This document shows positions 1-7,075 of a stretch of 9,256 bases of DNA, in pieces; position 1 is the stretch's first letter; every line of letters begins with the position of its first letter. The DNA comes from Lachnospiraceae bacterium. GTDB lineage: Bacteria > Bacillota_A > Clostridia > Lachnospirales > Lachnospiraceae. Under the pieces are notes generated by a model that saw only the letters and a program-made list of their open reading frames with translations, ran no database searches and was not told the origin of the DNA. Position numbers and translations under genes: made by a program. The stretch spans positions 1 to 9,256 of the forward strand of contig JAISHZ010000354.1 of the NCBI GenBank assembly GCA_031262285.1, read 5' to 3'.

Positions 1-2490
1 ATGCGTAAAGTAGAGCAGCGAAGAATCATCGATATGCTTCGAATGCTGTCAGAAGCCAACATTGAAATGAGACGCCTTTTTTCGCAAGGAGAAAAAAATT
101 CCGTGATACAAGTTTTGGCGGACTGCCAAGACTTAGCCTTAGCGATTGGCGAGCATATAGAAGGCATCGCCGGTGAAAATACCAAAACCGTCTCCTTATT
201 GGAGAACTATTGCGAAGAAGCTTATCAGATCAGCATAGATGTTGTTGAAGGCAACAAGATGCCAAACATCTTTAAACGACTGGACAAGGCGATCATCCGC
301 ATCGAAAACAATGTTCGCACCGAGTTAAAACCAGACAGAATAGAAGTCGCCTTTATGCCCTACAAATGCGCCATGTCCGATGCGTTGGAGAGTATCTGGC
401 AAGCTGCTTTCCAAGATCCCCAGTGCGACACTTATGTGGTCCCGATCCCATACTATGACCGACTGCTCGGCGGAGCATTTGGACAAATGCACGATGAGAG
501 CGGCCTGTACCCGCAGGACATCCCGATTACGAACTGGCGAACATACAACGTAGAGGAGCGTCACCCGGATATCATCTTTATCATGTATCCATATGATGAT
601 GGCAACTACATCACATCGCTGCACCCTGATTACTACAGTACCCGGCTAAAAGAATGCTGTGACCTGTTGGCTTATGTACCTTACTTTGTATCCGTTAACG
701 ATAAAGTGGAGACCACATTTAGCTTAGCGGCAGGCGTACAAAACGCCGACAAAGTATTCTTACAATCCGAGGCGATCAGGCAAATCTATATGGAGGATAT
801 GCGGAAATACGAAAAAAAGACAAACAGTCAAGGTCGATTTGGAGATCTTGAAGATAAATATATCGCATTAGGATCACCAAAATTCGATGCTGTAGTCCAT
901 GCCAAACCCGAGAATTACACGCTGCCCCAGCAATGGCGCACTCTTATAGAAAAGGCGGACGGTACCAAACGCAAGGTTATTTTCTATAATACAACCATCG
1001 GCGCGATCCTCGAAAGCAACGAAAAGTATTTGAAGAAGTTGCGGTCGGTGTTGGATTTCTTCAAAGGGCGAGATGATGTAGTCCTTTGGTGGCGACCGCA
1101 TCCACTGGGAGAGGCAACATACCAAACCATGCGGCCAAGCCTGCTGGATGCGTATACGGAGATTGTAACAACATATCAGGCACAAGGATGGGGGATCTAT
1201 GACGATACGGCACTATTGCATAGAGCGATTGCGCTGAGTGATGCGTATTATGGAGATTGGTCGAGCGTGGTCGCGTTGTATGGGGTTAGCGGCAAGCCGG
1301 TCTTGATTCAAAATGTTGAAAACCTCGGGTTTTATACAAAAATCAATTTTGGTTATTCAACATTTGCGCTTGATAAAGGTCGCTTGACATTTATTCCGTA
1401 TAAAAAGAATTCACTGATCACGATGGATCTGGAATCGTTTCACGCACAATATAGCGGGCGATTGCAGAATCAATTCACTACTGATGGTTCGATTTACAGC
1501 TGTGTGGTGCAAGGTGAGAACAAAGCATATTTCATCTCTCGTTTTGACAATGAAATCGTGGAATACTGTTTCGATACCGGGGAGAGTGTTTCCCGACCAC
1601 TTGCTTTACAAAGTGAGCTAAAGCAACCAACTGTGACCAATTTTATAACCGGCTGTTTGGTAAACCAAAACCTCTTTTTATTTCCATTCGGTTATGGTGC
1701 GATCGTAAAGGTGGATTTGAGCAATGACTCCGTTTTACATATACCGATCGCAGAGGAGAATCAACTGGAATCGGCGGAAAGTAGGAGGTTCATACATCAT
1801 TGTCTGATTGATCATGAGATCGCTTATGTGACATCCCATGTGACGAATACGGTTCTTGAATTTAATATAAATTCTTATCAGTCCAAGCTTTATAGATTGG
1901 GACAACCAACCGATATATATGGATATATAGTAAAAAATGGTTCCCATTTCTGGATACAAGTACGCAATCGCCCGGCTTTTATACAATGGGATCCTCAAAG
2001 CGGTAAAGAAGTAGAGCATACGGGATTCCCCGGCGACTTTACGAATGGAAACATCAATTTTGGCGCTAAGACAGTGATTCATGATCAAAACCTGCTTTAT
2101 TGCTTTCCGTATCAAGCAAATATGGCAGTTGTGCTCGATATGAATACAGGGTTGATTCAGAAAGCAGATGCGTTTGATATTTACTTCCAACAGACAAAAA
2201 AGCAAACAAACACCAAAGTAATGAGATGCTTTATGAACGCCGAAATGATCTATTTGTTTACTACCGATGGTCGTATCATGCAATATAACACGCGCAATCA
2301 ACAAATGACTGTCAGAACATCACCGATCAGTATGACAGCGGAAATGACGCAAAAGTTAAGTGAAGATGCGCTTCAAGCATTATTGGACGGACGAGAAGCA
2401 GGAAGCAAGATTAAGCCGCAACAAGATGACCCGATAGGACAAGCCGGTGTCAAGATCTTAGAACATTGCAAAAATGTCATCGGTATATAA
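1..2490 (+). CDS. CDP-glycerol glycerophosphotransferase-like protein with C-terminal beta-propeller
   Basis: An 829-residue protein. Residues 1-110 are mostly helical and charged. Residues 113-460 resemble the GT-B fold of CDP-glycerol:poly(glycerophosphate) glycerophosphotransferases of teichoic-acid-type polymers. Supporting motifs are WWRPHPL (363-369) and the acidic DD (401-402) leading to SDAYYGDWSSV (413-423), which matches the family's 'sDvlitDySSv' nucleotide-binding segment. Residues 461-768 carry about seven repeats of roughly 48 residues, each with a hydrophobic strand, a turn and a second strand, which I read as a seven-bladed beta-propeller. There is no signal peptide or membrane segment, so it probably acts at the cytoplasmic face. 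I recognise the N-terminal and GT-B part as a type common in Clostridia, where the acceptor is generally unknown; transfer of glycerol phosphate or a related polyol phosphate to a surface glycan is inferred. The window begins exactly at the ATG, so its ribosome-binding site and any upstream start cannot be checked. Confidence 0.85.
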   Translation: MRKVEQRRIIDMLRMLSEANIEMRRLFSQGEKNSVIQVLADCQDLALAIGEHIEGIAGENTKTVSLLENYCEEAYQISIDVVEGNKMPNIFKRLDKAIIRIENNVRTELKPDRIEVAFMPYKCAMSDALESIWQAAFQDPQCDTYVVPIPYYDRLLGGAFGQMHDESGLYPQDIPITNWRTYNVEERHPDIIFIMYPYDDGNYITSLHPDYYSTRLKECCDLLAYVPYFVSVNDKVETTFSLAAGVQNADKVFLQSEAIRQIYMEDMRKYEKKTNSQGRFGDLEDKYIALGSPKFDAVVHAKPENYTLPQQWRTLIEKADGTKRKVIFYNTTIGAILESNEKYLKKLRSVLDFFKGRDDVVLWWRPHPLGEATYQTMRPSLLDAYTEIVTTYQAQGWGIYDDTALLHRAIALSDAYYGDWSSVVALYGVSGKPVLIQNVENLGFYTKINFGYSTFALDKGRLTFIPYKKNSLITMDLESFHAQYSGRLQNQFTTDGSIYSCVVQGENKAYFISRFDNEIVEYCFDTGESVSRPLALQSELKQPTVTNFITGCLVNQNLFLFPFGYGAIVKVDLSNDSVLHIPIAEENQLESAESRRFIHHCLIDHEIAYVTSHVTNTVLEFNINSYQSKLYRLGQPTDIYGYIVKNGSHFWIQVRNRPAFIQWDPQSGKEVEHTGFPGDFTNGNINFGAKTVIHDQNLLYCFPYQANMAVVLDMNTGLIQKADAFDIYFQQTKKQTNTKVMRCFMNAEMIYLFTTDGRIMQYNTRNQQMTVRTSPISMTAEMTQKLSEDALQALLDGREAGSKIKPQQDDPIGQAGVKILEHCKNVIGI
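1381..2304 (+). repeat. Seven protein-level repeats, putative beta-propeller blades
   Basis: Within the 1-2490 gene, seven segments share the pattern of a hydrophobic strand, a short polar turn, a second hydrophobic strand, then D/N-x-x-(T/S/N). They lie near residues 461-480 (LTFIPYKKNSLITMDL), 508-528 (AYFISRFDNEIVEYCF), 557-576 (LFLFPFGYGAIVKVDL), 607-625 (AYVTSHVTNTVLEFNI), 649-669 (FWIQVRNRPAFIQWDP), 697-717 (LYCFPYQANMAVVLDM) and 750-768 (YLFTTDGRIMQYNT). Spacing runs from 42 to 53 residues, about 48 on average, which fits one blade each and a closed seven-bladed ring. The repeats are diverged and not detectable as DNA repeats. Confidence 0.65.
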
Positions 2491-2561
2491 GTACAACATG
2501 TGAAGACATACAGAAAAATGTACGACGACATTGGTCAAAACGTGGTATTTTTAAAGAAAAA

Positions 2562-2566
2562 GAGGA
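2562..2566 (+). promoter_or_regulatory. Ribosome-binding site for the 2573 gene
   Basis: GAGGA lies six bases upstream of the ATG at 2573, a normal Shine-Dalgarno distance, and supports that start. Confidence 0.7.
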
Positions 2567-2572
2567 ACTATC

Positions 2573-3403
2573 ATGAATAATATATCGCGTATGTTGAGAT
2601 ATAGCGTTTTGATTTTATTTATCGCAATGGTCATCGTTTTTCCCATAAATGCGGTGACGGTTGATGCTGTATCTGATGGTGATCCGGCACCTGCGGTGTC
2701 CGACGGAGACGGAGCACCGACGGGATCCGGTGAAGAGGAAGCGCCGGCCGTATCAGGTAACGATGAAGACCCTAATATGCCAATCACTCCCGGCGAGGAT
2801 GAAGGTGAACCGGATGAAGTCAACCCGAATGATTCAGAATCCATGCTTGTAGATTCGACCACAGCAGAGCCGACTGAACCCGATCCGACCATCGTCAGTC
2901 TCATAGTACCTGAGAACCTTGACTTCAAGATCGACCCATACAACATAGCGGGCCGCGGACAGATTTATTCAGATGGTAAGATGGTTCAAAATAAAGGAAA
3001 TTCGGACATACTGATCACCTTTACCGGTTTTGAAGTCCTATTTTCCAATGATACGCAATTTGACCCGCTCACCGAACCTTTCGATATGCCCTTCGAAGAA
3101 GCACAAAAATACGAGCGCAAAGCGATTTACATCACGCTGGACTTCGGACGCGCCGATACGGAACCTATCGTGATAACCGGATGGGATGGCGAGCAGCCTA
3201 CTGTTCTATTAACTACCGAAGAGTCAGATGCTCAGAATTCCTTCCTAAATCTGACTGTGGGAGGTAACCTCAACCCGGGACCGCTTAACTCTTGGAAGGA
3301 TGGCGACGTTCGTATTCGTATTACCTATCAGATAGAACCACTTTACTCAGAAATACTGGCAGTTGATCCGGTGGAGACAATCTCAACACCTGCCGCACCA
3401 TAA
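2573..3403 (+). CDS. Secreted acidic surface protein with 9-residue repeat linker
   Basis: A 276-residue exported protein. Residues 1-27 form a signal peptide with a basic start (R6, R9), a hydrophobic core around residues 11-25 and a likely cut after INA. Residues 33-68 are four imperfect 9-residue acidic repeats, and the region to about 106 stays rich in D, E, P, S and T, like an unstructured wall-spanning linker. From about 107 to 256 there is a beta-rich domain beginning VSLIVPENLDFKIDP and ending with a GGNLN...W..GDVRIRITY segment. These two landmarks recur in the same order in the 4081 gene, so the two proteins appear to be diverged relatives. There is no LPXTG signal, C-terminal hydrophobic tail or SLH repeat, so surface attachment, if any, is non-covalent or via a partner. 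It is the first of three closely spaced exported-protein genes. I do not recognise a named family, and the function is unknown. Confidence 0.8.
   Translation: MNNISRMLRYSVLILFIAMVIVFPINAVTVDAVSDGDPAPAVSDGDGAPTGSGEEEAPAVSGNDEDPNMPITPGEDEGEPDEVNPNDSESMLVDSTTAEPTEPDPTIVSLIVPENLDFKIDPYNIAGRGQIYSDGKMVQNKGNSDILITFTGFEVLFSNDTQFDPLTEPFDMPFEEAQKYERKAIYITLDFGRADTEPIVITGWDGEQPTVLLTTEESDAQNSFLNLTVGGNLNPGPLNSWKDGDVRIRITYQIEPLYSEILAVDPVETISTPAAP
2669..2776 (+). repeat. Four 27-base imperfect repeats encoding an acidic linker
   Basis: Residues 33-68 of the 2573 gene read as four consecutive 9-residue units: VSDGDPAPA, VSDGDGAPT, GSGEEEAPA, VSGNDEDPN. The coding period is 27 bases. The units are diverged, but position by position they keep the acidic and Ala/Pro character. 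Such units can expand or contract by slippage, altering linker length. Confidence 0.65.
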
Positions 3404-3472
3404 GCGGAAGTCACTACGGCGGCGCACGAGGGAGATTGATTTCATATAAACAGTTCACATCAAAACCTACAA

Positions 3473-3486
3473 AGAAAGGAGATGAT
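3473..3486 (+). promoter_or_regulatory. Extended Shine-Dalgarno overlapping a start codon
   Basis: AGAAAGGAGATGAT matches 13 of 14 positions of the full complement of the usual 16S rRNA 3' end (AGAAAGGAGGTGAT). The ATG of the next gene (3482-3484) lies inside this match, so the spacing is close to zero instead of the usual five to nine bases. This is the strongest such site in the window, yet it is oddly placed relative to the only early ATG. Confidence 0.65.
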
Positions 3487-4039
3487 TAAAGTATCTACCA
3501 ATAGCTCAAAGACAAGCAAACTCAGCAAAACGAAAATGCTTGTCATCGCAGGAGCCACAATTTCGATTGCTGTGATAGCAACCCTCGTCGGTATTATTAT
3601 TTACCTTATGACACGCCCGGAAGAACCAATACCTACGCCGCCATCACCGGCGCTGGGCGGGAGGGGAACTGTTATCACAGAGGATAATGTGGATGAGTTC
3701 CAAGATTTGGGACAACCCGTAGAGGACGGGTACTACGAAGCTCGCATGAACGTGGAATGGAATTTTGATACATGGGACAGCCCATCCACAAACGCTTATG
3801 TGGCTAACGCAGAGTCGAATACGCGCAAAATGTACTTCGACGTAATCCTCGATGGTACCAACGAACTGATTTATTCATCGCCCTACATCCCTGTCGGAAG
3901 CGCAATCAAAAATTTTGCGCTCGACACACAACTCGCTGCGGGTACATACAATGCAACGGTTGTTTACCACCTCGTAGATGATAACGATGTGGAAATAACA
4001 ACAGTATCCGTAGCCGTCACTATCAGGATCCGTGCTTAA
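3482..4039 (+). CDS. Single-pass membrane protein with extracellular beta domain
   Basis: A 185-residue protein. A basic N-terminus (several K among residues 3-18) is followed by a hydrophobic membrane segment at 19-43, then RPEEPIPTPPSP, a Pro-rich spacer, and an exported domain from about 62 to 185. The charge pattern predicts N-inside, C-outside. The exported domain has the features YYEARMNVEWNF (84-95), IYSSPYIPVGS (130-140) and LAAGTYNATVVYHLVDD (151-167), giving alternating strands of an Ig-like or jelly-roll fold. I have seen this combination in uncharacterised clostridial surface proteins but know no function for it. It sits between two secreted proteins with only 78 and 41 bases separating them, so all three are probably co-transcribed and could form a surface complex, this one as membrane anchor (inference). 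Start choice is uncertain: ATG 3482 lies within the Shine-Dalgarno sequence; the next in-frame ATG (3536) lacks a ribosome-binding site and would remove the basic N-terminus. Confidence 0.78.
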   Translation: MIKVSTNSSKTSKLSKTKMLVIAGATISIAVIATLVGIIIYLMTRPEEPIPTPPSPALGGRGTVITEDNVDEFQDLGQPVEDGYYEARMNVEWNFDTWDSPSTNAYVANAESNTRKMYFDVILDGTNELIYSSPYIPVGSAIKNFALDTQLAAGTYNATVVYHLVDDNDVEITTVSVAVTIRIRA

Positions 4040-4069
4040 ATGGAATTAAGCCGGAAATCATCCAAGAAT

Positions 4070-4075
4070 GGAGAG
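4070..4075 (+). promoter_or_regulatory. Ribosome-binding site for the 4081 gene
   Basis: GGAGAG ends five bases before the ATG at 4081. It favours this start over the second in-frame ATG at 4090. Confidence 0.7.
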
Positions 4076-4080
4076 AAACT

Positions 4081-5406
4081 ATGAAAGCTATGAAAAAGTA
4101 TTTGGCTCTAACACTTGCGTTTGTACTCACATTCGCATTTTGTGCGACAGCACTGGCAGCACCCGTAACCGATGAAGGCGATGTGGCCCCAATCGAAGGA
4201 ACCGGTAATGCTATGTACATCGATACGGAAATCTATTCCGTCGTACTCCCTACCGGAGCGGCATTTAACTTTGCCGTTGACCCGCTGGGTCTCCTCAATA
4301 TCGAATCCGGCGACTCCATGGATCTGGCTGACTTGAGCGGCGGACTTATTGTTCAGACCGGAGAAGTCGCGCCGTTTATCAACAACAGTTCCGTGGCAAT
4401 TGATTTGTCCGTAGCGATCACGGCTACTTCCACGAGTGTTTCTGCTAACGATATCGGCGACGTGTCTGGCGGTGATGACAAAGACGGCAACCTCAGTGTA
4501 ACATGGAGAACCGCTGCACCTACAGTGACTGATGGTGTAAGAGGACCGGTTGGTGACAAAATGCTAGATGTACTCCTCTATGCACAGCCCGCATCGAATG
4601 ATATGGGAACATGGGACGATGCTAATGAGGATGGAACTATTGATCAAGCTGATACGCCTGAGTATGCCGGCGCAGATATTGCATTTGCCCTGATCGCTGC
4701 TGATGCGGATGAGGGCACTGATGAAGCCGCCAATCTTACTTTCTACCTCAAACCAGCAACCTGGGCAGTAACAAACACCGACGGTGTTTATAACTTTGAT
4801 ATTGAAGATGATAGCGTAGGACAAGGAAGTGCTCTTCAAATCGGTGGTTGGGTTGACACCGAAGATGACTGGGAATCCTTCAAGGAAAACGGCGGTACCA
4901 TCGGCGTAAACCTCGTATTTAGTATCAAGAAAGCAACTGCAGCTCCGTCAAATAGCGGCGAGGCGGTTGACGCAGATACAGATGGTTTTGCTGATGGCGC
5001 GTTTGCTTTGACTGGTGCTAGTGCACAGGTTTTGGCAACTGCTGGCAAGATGGTAACACCTCCGGCAGTGGCTGAAGAAGAACCGGCAGCACCGGCAGAA
5101 CCGGTTGTTGGATGGGTTGAGGCTGAAGGGGCAACAATAACAGATGCAACTAACGCTGCGTATACCGTCTCGAAATCAGATGATACCACTTGGACACTGC
5201 CACTAGAATTGGCAGGAAATACTCCTACGCTGGTTAGGCATGGTGCTTCTACAACTCTAATTCAGGGAACGGATTATACCATTATTGATGACAGAATTAA
5301 GTTCTTGCAGCATCGTATAACTAACTTAGGCAGCAATGGTACAATAAGTTACTTGATTACAGTAGATGGTACAGATTATACACTTGTTATTAATCGTACA
5401 AGTTAA
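4081..5406 (+). CDS. Secreted beta-rich surface protein with calcium loop and X2-like module
   Basis: A 441-residue exported protein. Residues 1-26 are a classical signal peptide (MKAMKKY, hydrophobic core, ALA cut). Residues 47-283 form a beta-rich region opening with IYSVVLPTGAAFNFAVDP and closing with LQIGGWV...W.....GTIGVNLVFSI, the same landmarks seen in the 2573 protein. Inside it, residues 180-191 match a calcium-binding EF-hand/dockerin loop; a weaker acidic loop lies near 297-305. Residues 325-345 are a Pro/Ala/Glu linker. Residues 346-441 resemble an X2-type Ig-like module (LIQGTDYTI, then RIKFLQHRITNLGSNGTISYLITV), a module often found in clostridial surface and carbohydrate-active proteins. 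No sortase signal or transmembrane anchor is present. It is probably the main product of the three-gene block, directly followed by a strong terminator. The last 300 bases look more AT-rich than the rest, so the X2-like module may be a later addition. The function is unknown; a structural or adhesive role is inferred. Confidence 0.82.
   Translation: MKAMKKYLALTLAFVLTFAFCATALAAPVTDEGDVAPIEGTGNAMYIDTEIYSVVLPTGAAFNFAVDPLGLLNIESGDSMDLADLSGGLIVQTGEVAPFINNSSVAIDLSVAITATSTSVSANDIGDVSGGDDKDGNLSVTWRTAAPTVTDGVRGPVGDKMLDVLLYAQPASNDMGTWDDANEDGTIDQADTPEYAGADIAFALIAADADEGTDEAANLTFYLKPATWAVTNTDGVYNFDIEDDSVGQGSALQIGGWVDTEDDWESFKENGGTIGVNLVFSIKKATAAPSNSGEAVDADTDGFADGAFALTGASAQVLATAGKMVTPPAVAEEEPAAPAEPVVGWVEAEGATITDATNAAYTVSKSDDTTWTLPLELAGNTPTLVRHGASTTLIQGTDYTIIDDRIKFLQHRITNLGSNGTISYLITVDGTDYTLVINRTS
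4618..4653 (+). other. EF-hand/dockerin-like calcium-binding loop (protein motif)
   Basis: Residues 180-191 of the 4081 gene read DANEDGTIDQAD. Positions 1, 3, 5, 7, 9 and 12 are D, N, D, T, D, D with G at position 6 and I at position 8, exactly the ligand spacing of a calcium loop of the dockerin or EF-hand kind. Only one good copy exists, so this is not a full dockerin, which carries two copies. Confidence 0.6.
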
Positions 5407-5463
5407 CCAACACATGGACTTGCCTAACTTTACTTAAGCAAACACGTTACAATTAGAAATTGA

Positions 5464-5494
5464 AGGGGGGCGGTTACTCCGCTCCTCTCTTTTT
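5464..5494 (+). terminator. Intrinsic terminator after the surface-protein block
   Basis: A hairpin of ten base pairs, AGGGGGGCGG pairing with CCGCTCCTCT (two G-U pairs) around a TTACT loop, is followed after one base by TTTTT at 5490-5494. It lies about 57 bases past the stop codon of the 4081 gene and should end transcription of the three surface-protein genes. Confidence 0.85.
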
Positions 5495-6007
5495 CATTAT
5501 TATGGAGGCATTACAGGTCGCTTCTTGTGGGACGGTAGAAGTAAAAGTTTTTTCGGAAGGAATCAACTTTGAAGTTTGATTTCGGCATAAGCGATTCCCT
5601 GATCTTTGCTCACTCTATAATGCTGCAATGACACCGACCAAATCTCGAATGAACTTTGCGACAGCCTGCGTTTCCAGCAATAATATAAGCCTTCACTGAT
5701 TTTGTTTGATCCATTGTGTACTTATTATTTATTGTTTAGTCGCTTAAACTCTATCTCCCAATTTTGACATGTTAGAACAACATTTTTGCAGAATTTGTTT
5801 GTTGAAGAAAACCGCATTATATCAATTTTTTTAGTGTTTTCTTACGATAATAATATGGTTTGGGTGTCAAAAGTTTTAGTTTCTCTATCTGTGTTCTGCA
5901 ATGTGTAGTACAATGGTAGGAAAAGAACCCCTTGCTTACTAACCTATGTTTTCACGATACTTATGTTACATGTTGTGAAGTACGAATAATCATTGGAGGA
6001 ATATATA
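5495..6007 (+). other. 513-base AT-rich intergenic gap
   Basis: No convincing gene is seen on either strand. The minus strand has a 68-codon frame (5714 down to 5511) broken by one TGA at 5612-5610, with no recognisable protein and no ribosome-binding site; it could be a decayed gene or chance. Possible promoter pieces for the downstream genes are TTGTTT (5795-5800), 17 bases, then TATATC (5818-5823); and TACAAT (5909-5914) without a good -35. A consensus TTGACA (5764-5769) has no matching -10 at normal distance. If either weak promoter is used, the leader before the 6008 gene is about 90-180 bases; I see no riboswitch I can name. Confidence 0.5.
5995..5999 (+). promoter_or_regulatory. Ribosome-binding site that decides the 6008 start
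   Basis: GGAGG lies eight bases upstream of ATG 6008. The longer frame would start at TTG 5993, overlapping this site and translating it, so the ATG at 6008 is the real start. Confidence 0.85.
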
Positions 6008-6892
6008 ATGGACGATGAGCTTGCGGAAAAATCGATCTTCATGAATAAGGGATTCATTAAAATGTGTCAAGGAAAACCAATCATCATCTATGGAGCCGGA
6101 AACTTAGGAATGAAATGTTATTTATATTTGCAGAGTAAAGATCTCAATATAATCGGATTTGCTGTGACAAACGGTGCGAGAAATCCATCTTCGGTGATAG
6201 ATAGCAAAGTCTACGAAGTTGCACAGTTATTACATTATGCACAGACCGCAGTTGTAGTGGTTGCTATGATCAAAGAGAATGACAAGGTGTGTGACCTTCT
6301 GAGACAGTTAGGATTTTCTCGAATCTATTGCTATACAGGGGAAAGAGAAACCAAATCAACTTCCGAAAAACACATTGAATACGCATCTCAATACATTTTA
6401 GTACAGCATTCGACGAGTTCAGAAAACGACTCCAAACTCAATGCATTTATAGATGTTCGAGAAATCTTTGCTAAGCAAAACAGATTTGAAGAATATAATC
6501 GCTTAGATATAATCGTGCGGTATCTAGCAATAGAACAATACTACGGCAAAAACACTGTTGGATATAAATTATATGAGAGAATGCAGAACGAGCGGGGGCA
6601 ATCCGATCATAATCTGGATAAATTTAAAACATTGATTGAATCTTGGGATAAAAACGGATATCAGTCTATTTATGAAATAACCTTAGATCAGAATTTGAAC
6701 CTTGTCGATGGATCTCATAGAATGGCACTTGCACTGTATTATAAACTGGATCAGATTCGATGTGTTGTAGAAGACTGTACACGGTCATTTTATTACGGTG
6801 AAAAATGGTTTTACGAGCATGGATTTTCAATGGCTGATGTTGATGTAATTTATTCAAAGTATTGGGAATTGATTAGTCTCTTGAATAAGTGA
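6008..6892 (+). CDS. Rossmann-fold plus ParB/sulfiredoxin-like fusion protein
   Basis: A 294-residue soluble protein with two parts. Residues 22-110 look like a small Rossmann domain: IIIYGAGNLGMKCYLYL (25-41) has the GxGxxG-like nucleotide-binding turn, followed by a second strand IIGFAVTN (48-55) and VVVVAMI (82-88). Such domains occur in sugar-modifying enzymes and at the start of glycan-locus methyltransferases. Residues 155-260 resemble ParB/sulfiredoxin-fold proteins found in polysaccharide loci: RLDIIVRYLAIEQYYGKN (165-182), then ITLDQNLNLVDGSHRMALAL (224-243). The DGSHR motif corresponds to the nucleotide-binding signature region of the fold, whose members include ParB CTPases, sulfiredoxin and the free-serine kinase SerK. 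A small-molecule or sugar kinase or other nucleotide-using role is therefore possible but unproven. It precedes two nonulosonate genes, with 183 bases to the next start, and probably serves the same glycan pathway. No signal peptide or membrane segment is seen. Confidence 0.75.
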   Translation: MDDELAEKSIFMNKGFIKMCQGKPIIIYGAGNLGMKCYLYLQSKDLNIIGFAVTNGARNPSSVIDSKVYEVAQLLHYAQTAVVVVAMIKENDKVCDLLRQLGFSRIYCYTGERETKSTSEKHIEYASQYILVQHSTSSENDSKLNAFIDVREIFAKQNRFEEYNRLDIIVRYLAIEQYYGKNTVGYKLYERMQNERGQSDHNLDKFKTLIESWDKNGYQSIYEITLDQNLNLVDGSHRMALALYYKLDQIRCVVEDCTRSFYYGEKWFYEHGFSMADVDVIYSKYWELISLLNK

Positions 6893-7063
6893 TTTAAAAA
6901 ACTATACGATTCGGTAGCAGTATTAGCATCATAATTTTTTCACTATTTAATTTCCGGCTATGAATTTAAAACAAGCTGGATATATATACGAAAGTTACAG
7001 GATATGTTTGTATATAAATTGGCTAAAACATATTAGAATTCGGTGAGATTATCTGGTAAAGTC

Positions 7064-7069
7064 GGAGAG
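7064..7069 (+). promoter_or_regulatory. Ribosome-binding site that decides the 7076 start
   Basis: GGAGAG lies six bases before ATG 7076. The longer frame from GTG 7043 would add eleven residues (MRLSGKVGEYI) that family members do not need, and it has no ribosome-binding site of its own. Confidence 0.8.
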
Positions 7070-7075
7070 TACATT

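Noticed and set aside
1735..2304. 189-residue minus-strand frame
   Set aside because: It lies wholly inside the propeller-coding part of the first gene and has no family resemblance.
2491..2523. GTACA...TGTAC inverted repeat after the first gene, possible operator or terminator
   Set aside because: Five-base arms, a long loop and no T-run; likely chance.
2551..2946. 131-residue minus-strand frame rich in Ser, Gly and Pro
   Set aside because: It is the antisense reflection of the acidic repeat linker of the 2573 gene, whose signal peptide and ribosome-binding site mark the true strand.
4081..5406. Possible WxL-type or sortase-anchored surface protein
   Set aside because: No WxL motifs in the C-terminal part, no LPXTG and no hydrophobic, positively charged tail.
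5511..5714. Minus-strand 68-codon frame with a single internal TGA, possible pseudogene
   Set aside because: No ribosome-binding site, no recognisable family, and a frame of this length with one stop is unremarkable; mentioned only in the gap description.
5764..5769. Consensus TTGACA suggesting a strong promoter
   Set aside because: No acceptable -10 element at 16-18 bases; the best match (CAGAAT) needs a 19-base spacer.
6922..6940. Weak hairpin ATTA/TAAT followed by a T-run after the 6008 gene
   Set aside because: Only four A-T pairs; too weak for an intrinsic terminator, and the next gene is probably in the same transcript.
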